In this document: one piece after another, positions 6,716 to 8,090 of the stretch | How positions within the stretch are numbered: the first letter of the stretch is position 1 | How the letters are laid out: the number at the start of each line of letters is the position of its first letter | Assembly: GCA_964248625.1 (NCBI GenBank) | Contig: CAXTZG010000134.1 | Location: forward strand, 1 to 8,090 | DNA from: Lichenicola sp964248625 | Lineage (GTDB): Bacteria; Pseudomonadota; Alphaproteobacteria; Acetobacterales; Acetobacteraceae | Length of the DNA: 8,090 bases | Direction: 5' to 3' | The notes under the pieces: generated by a model | What the model was told of the DNA's origin: nothing | Database searches by the model: none | What the model saw: the letters and a program-made list of their open reading frames with translations, nothing else | Made by a program: the position numbers and the translations under genes

Positions 6716-6749
6716 GAAGGGCGGTACCGGCGACGGTGCCGCCCTTCTT
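6716..6749 (+). terminator. Intrinsic terminator of rpsA
   Basis: Bases 6716-6729 and 6734-6747 pair in a 14-bp stem with one G-U wobble (6725/6738), closed by the GNRA tetraloop GCGA at 6730-6733. The 3' arm ends CCCTTC followed by TT, a short T-rich run typical of high-GC genomes. It lies 39 bases after the rpsA stop and before the next gene at 6841, so it should end the aroA-cmk-rpsA transcript. The stem is nearly symmetric and could act in both directions, though no leftward gene ends here. Confidence 0.8.
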
Positions 6750-6840
6750 GCGTTCGGGCCGGTCGCCGCTCACATGGGCGTCACGGGTCCGGCGAGCCGC
6801 ATCTTGACCTTGCCGCCGATCTGCCGGAAGCACCCCGACC

Positions 6841-7359
6841 ATGAGCGTTGCCGACAAGGTCAACCAGTTCGACGGATGGCTGCTGGACCGGGTGTTCCAG
6901 CCGATGGTCGATCGCCTGCCGGAGCGCCCGTCCGGGTTCGATGTCGGCATGAGCCTGCAGCTCGGCGCGGTGGTGCTGGACGCCGCCTCGCTGGTCGCCA
7001 TTCTCGCGACCGGCCATATGGGCTTCGGCAACGGCCTGTGGAACGTGCTGACCTGGCTGTTCGCGGCGTTCTTCTATGTCTCGATCCACCGCATGCGGCC
7101 GCTGGTGAAGCCGGGCCATGCCAATCCGCTGCGCTTCATGCTGCAGGGCCTGCGCCCGCTCTCGATCCCGTTCGCCATCTACAGCATCTGGATCATGGTC
7201 GATGCGTCGCCGTCGCTGGCGATGGCGCTGCGCTTCAACGCGCTCGCCAACCTGGTCTATGTGGTCGGGCTGTATCTGATCTCCTGCCAGCCGAAGCCGC
7301 CGAGCTACAAGCGCACGGTGGTGGACTGGACGCCGCGGGTGGTGCGCGGCAAGGCGTGA
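6841..7359 (+). CDS. Small integral membrane protein of unknown function
   Basis: The 172-residue product has a polar N-terminus of about 35 residues that looks amphipathic (FDGWLLDRVFQPMVDRL), then about four hydrophobic segments: roughly 38-57 (LQLGAVVLDAASLVAILATG), 66-83, 106-122 and 126-148. A basic tail follows (KPPSYKRTVVDW..RVVRGKA). The loop between segments two and three is basic (HRMRPLVKPGH), suggesting a cytoplasmic location, which would put both ends in the cytoplasm with four helices. I recognise no domain or catalytic motif. The ATG at 6841 has GGAAG (6826-6830) ten bases upstream, a rather long spacing. The gene stands alone between the rpsA terminator and the convergent pbpC. 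Codon use and GC content match the neighbours, with no sign of transfer. It looks like a conserved hypothetical membrane protein, but I cannot name its family. Confidence 0.85.
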   Translation: MSVADKVNQFDGWLLDRVFQPMVDRLPERPSGFDVGMSLQLGAVVLDAASLVAILATGHMGFGNGLWNVLTWLFAAFFYVSIHRMRPLVKPGHANPLRFMLQGLRPLSIPFAIYSIWIMVDASPSLAMALRFNALANLVYVVGLYLISCQPKPPSYKRTVVDWTPRVVRGKA

Positions 7360-7363
7360 CGGA

Positions 7364-7376
7364 CCCCGCGCCGGGG
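7364..7376. terminator. Possible small hairpin between convergent genes
   Basis: CCCCG, three bases, then CGGGG forms a 5-bp stem in the 27-bp gap between the stops of the membrane protein (7359) and pbpC (7387). No T run follows on either strand, so termination here is only suggested by position. Confidence 0.2.
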
Positions 7377-7386
7377 GGCAGGGGCA

Positions 7387-8090
7387 TCAGCGCACCCGCA
7401 CCGTCAGCCGGTCGCTGAGCCCGTCGGCGTCGATCACCGACAGGGCATAGAAGCCGGCGCCGGCGGGCAGCCAGCTCGCCGTCCGGCTGATCGGACGCGA
7501 CGGCAGCGGCCGGCCATTGACCAGGAAGCTGATCGGACGCCGCCCGCCTATCACCCGCAGCGGCACCGGCCCGTCCAGCGACAGCTCGGCCCCCGGAGGC
7601 GGAAACAGGATGCGCAGCGACGCCTCCGCCGCGACCGCGACCGGAGCCTGCACCGCGACCGCCGGCTCCGCGGCAGCCGCGCGCGGTGCTGGCGGCAGCA
7701 GGCCGAACAGCTGCGACAGCACCGGCAACGCGCTGTCATGGCCGGTGGCGCCCTCGATCGCGGTGCCGTCCGGCCTGCCGATCCAGACCGCGCCGACATG
7801 CGACGCATCGAAGCCGAGCGCCCAGGCGTCGCGGCCGCCCCAGCTCGTGCCGGTCTTCCAGGCGACGCCGCCCGGGCCGCCATCCGGGAAGTCGCGCGTC
7901 AGGACCCGCGACCAGCGCGGCGGCACTGGCCTGCAGCAGCGGACGTGCGGGCGAGGGCGCATCCGGCAGCAGGCGCAGCGGCCGGTCGGCGCCGTCGGTG
8001 GCGAGTGCTGCATACAGGGCGGCCAGGTCGCGCATGCGGATGCCGCCGCCGAGCGCCATCGGCAGCGACGCGACGCTGCCCGGCGGAAGT
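7387..8090 (-). CDS. pbpC: Penicillin-binding protein 1C, C-terminal part, with an apparent frameshift near 7907
   Basis: PBP1C is a membrane-anchored periplasmic peptidoglycan synthase with glycosyltransferase and transpeptidase domains; only the transpeptidase end and tail are in this window, and the 5' part lies beyond 8090. From the edge, one frame reads SLPMALGGGIRMRDLAALYAALATDG (about 8068-7990) and ARPLLQASAAALVA, the usual PBP1C approach to the active site. At about 7909-7905 this reading must switch to another frame, which continues VLTRDFPDG, WKTGTSWGGRDAWALGFD (KTGTS at 7857-7843) and VGAVWIGRPDGT. From about 7614 the BiPBP_C domain (PF06832) follows (FPPPGAELSL, ISFLVNGRPL, WLPAGAGFYALSVIDADGLSDRLTVRVR) and ends in TGA at 7389-7387. 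One extra G in the GGG at 7907-7905, or two lost bases, explains the switch. Read in one frame, the product would lose KTGTS and be inactive as a transpeptidase. It is convergent with the small membrane protein. Confidence 0.9.
   Translation of the reverse strand, partial: FRRAASRRCRWRSAAASACATWPPCMQHSPPTAPTGRCACCRMRPRPHVRCCRPVPPRWSRVLTRDFPDGGPGGVAWKTGTSWGGRDAWALGFDASHVGAVWIGRPDGTAIEGATGHDSALPVLSQLFGLLPPAPRAAAAEPAVAVQAPVAVAAEASLRILFPPPGAELSLDGPVPLRVIGGRRPISFLVNGRPLPSRPISRTASWLPAGAGFYALSVIDADGLSDRLTVRVR

Noticed and set aside
1..8090. tRNA, rRNA, CRISPR array, insertion sequence or attachment site
   Set aside because: No cloverleaf, spaced direct repeats, transposase motifs or flanking terminal repeats were found by eye.

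Overview
The window is GC-rich (roughly 70%), densely coding chromosomal DNA. The block formed by an FYDLN-type acidic zinc-ribbon protein, divergent from aroA-cmk-rpsA, is an arrangement I know from alphaproteobacteria. The protein sequences look most like Rhodospirillales, possibly Acetobacteraceae; that placement is inference from memory of family sequences. I see no mobile element, CRISPR array, tRNA or rRNA gene.

Layout. The left part (1-2560) is transcribed leftwards. In transcription order it holds the FYDLN-type protein (2560-2222), a probable secreted or anchored UbiC/chorismate-lyase-fold protein (about 2165-1452, start unclear), and a flavin-dependent monooxygenase of the NtaA/SnaA/DszA luciferase-like family (1417-113). 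A further gene may begin at 46 and run off the left edge. A 139-bp divergent intergenic region (2561-2699) separates this group from the rightward cluster: aroA (EPSP synthase, 2700-4070), cmk (cytidylate kinase, 4067-4710) and rpsA (ribosomal protein S1, 4955-6676). rpsA ends in a strong hairpin terminator with a GCGA tetraloop (6716-6749). To its right are a small rightward membrane protein of unknown function (6841-7359) and, convergent with it, the 3' part of pbpC (penicillin-binding protein 1C, 7387-8090), whose 5' end lies beyond the window.

Two genes are broken as written. cmk changes frame at about 4448: both halves match the family, and a net loss of 7 bases (at least 1) best explains the join. 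pbpC changes frame at about 7905-7909, just before its transpeptidase KTGTS motif. cmk is normally essential, so sequencing or assembly error is the first explanation to test.

Functionally this is mostly core metabolism: aromatic amino-acid/chorismate synthesis (aroA), pyrimidine nucleotide supply (cmk), translation (rpsA) and cell-wall synthesis (pbpC). The least ordinary item is the UbiC-like protein. It keeps the Arg and Glu positions of chorismate lyase but appears to carry an N-terminal export signal, and its most natural start would be a CTG overlapping the stop codon of the upstream gene. I do not see a clearly new multi-gene system here.
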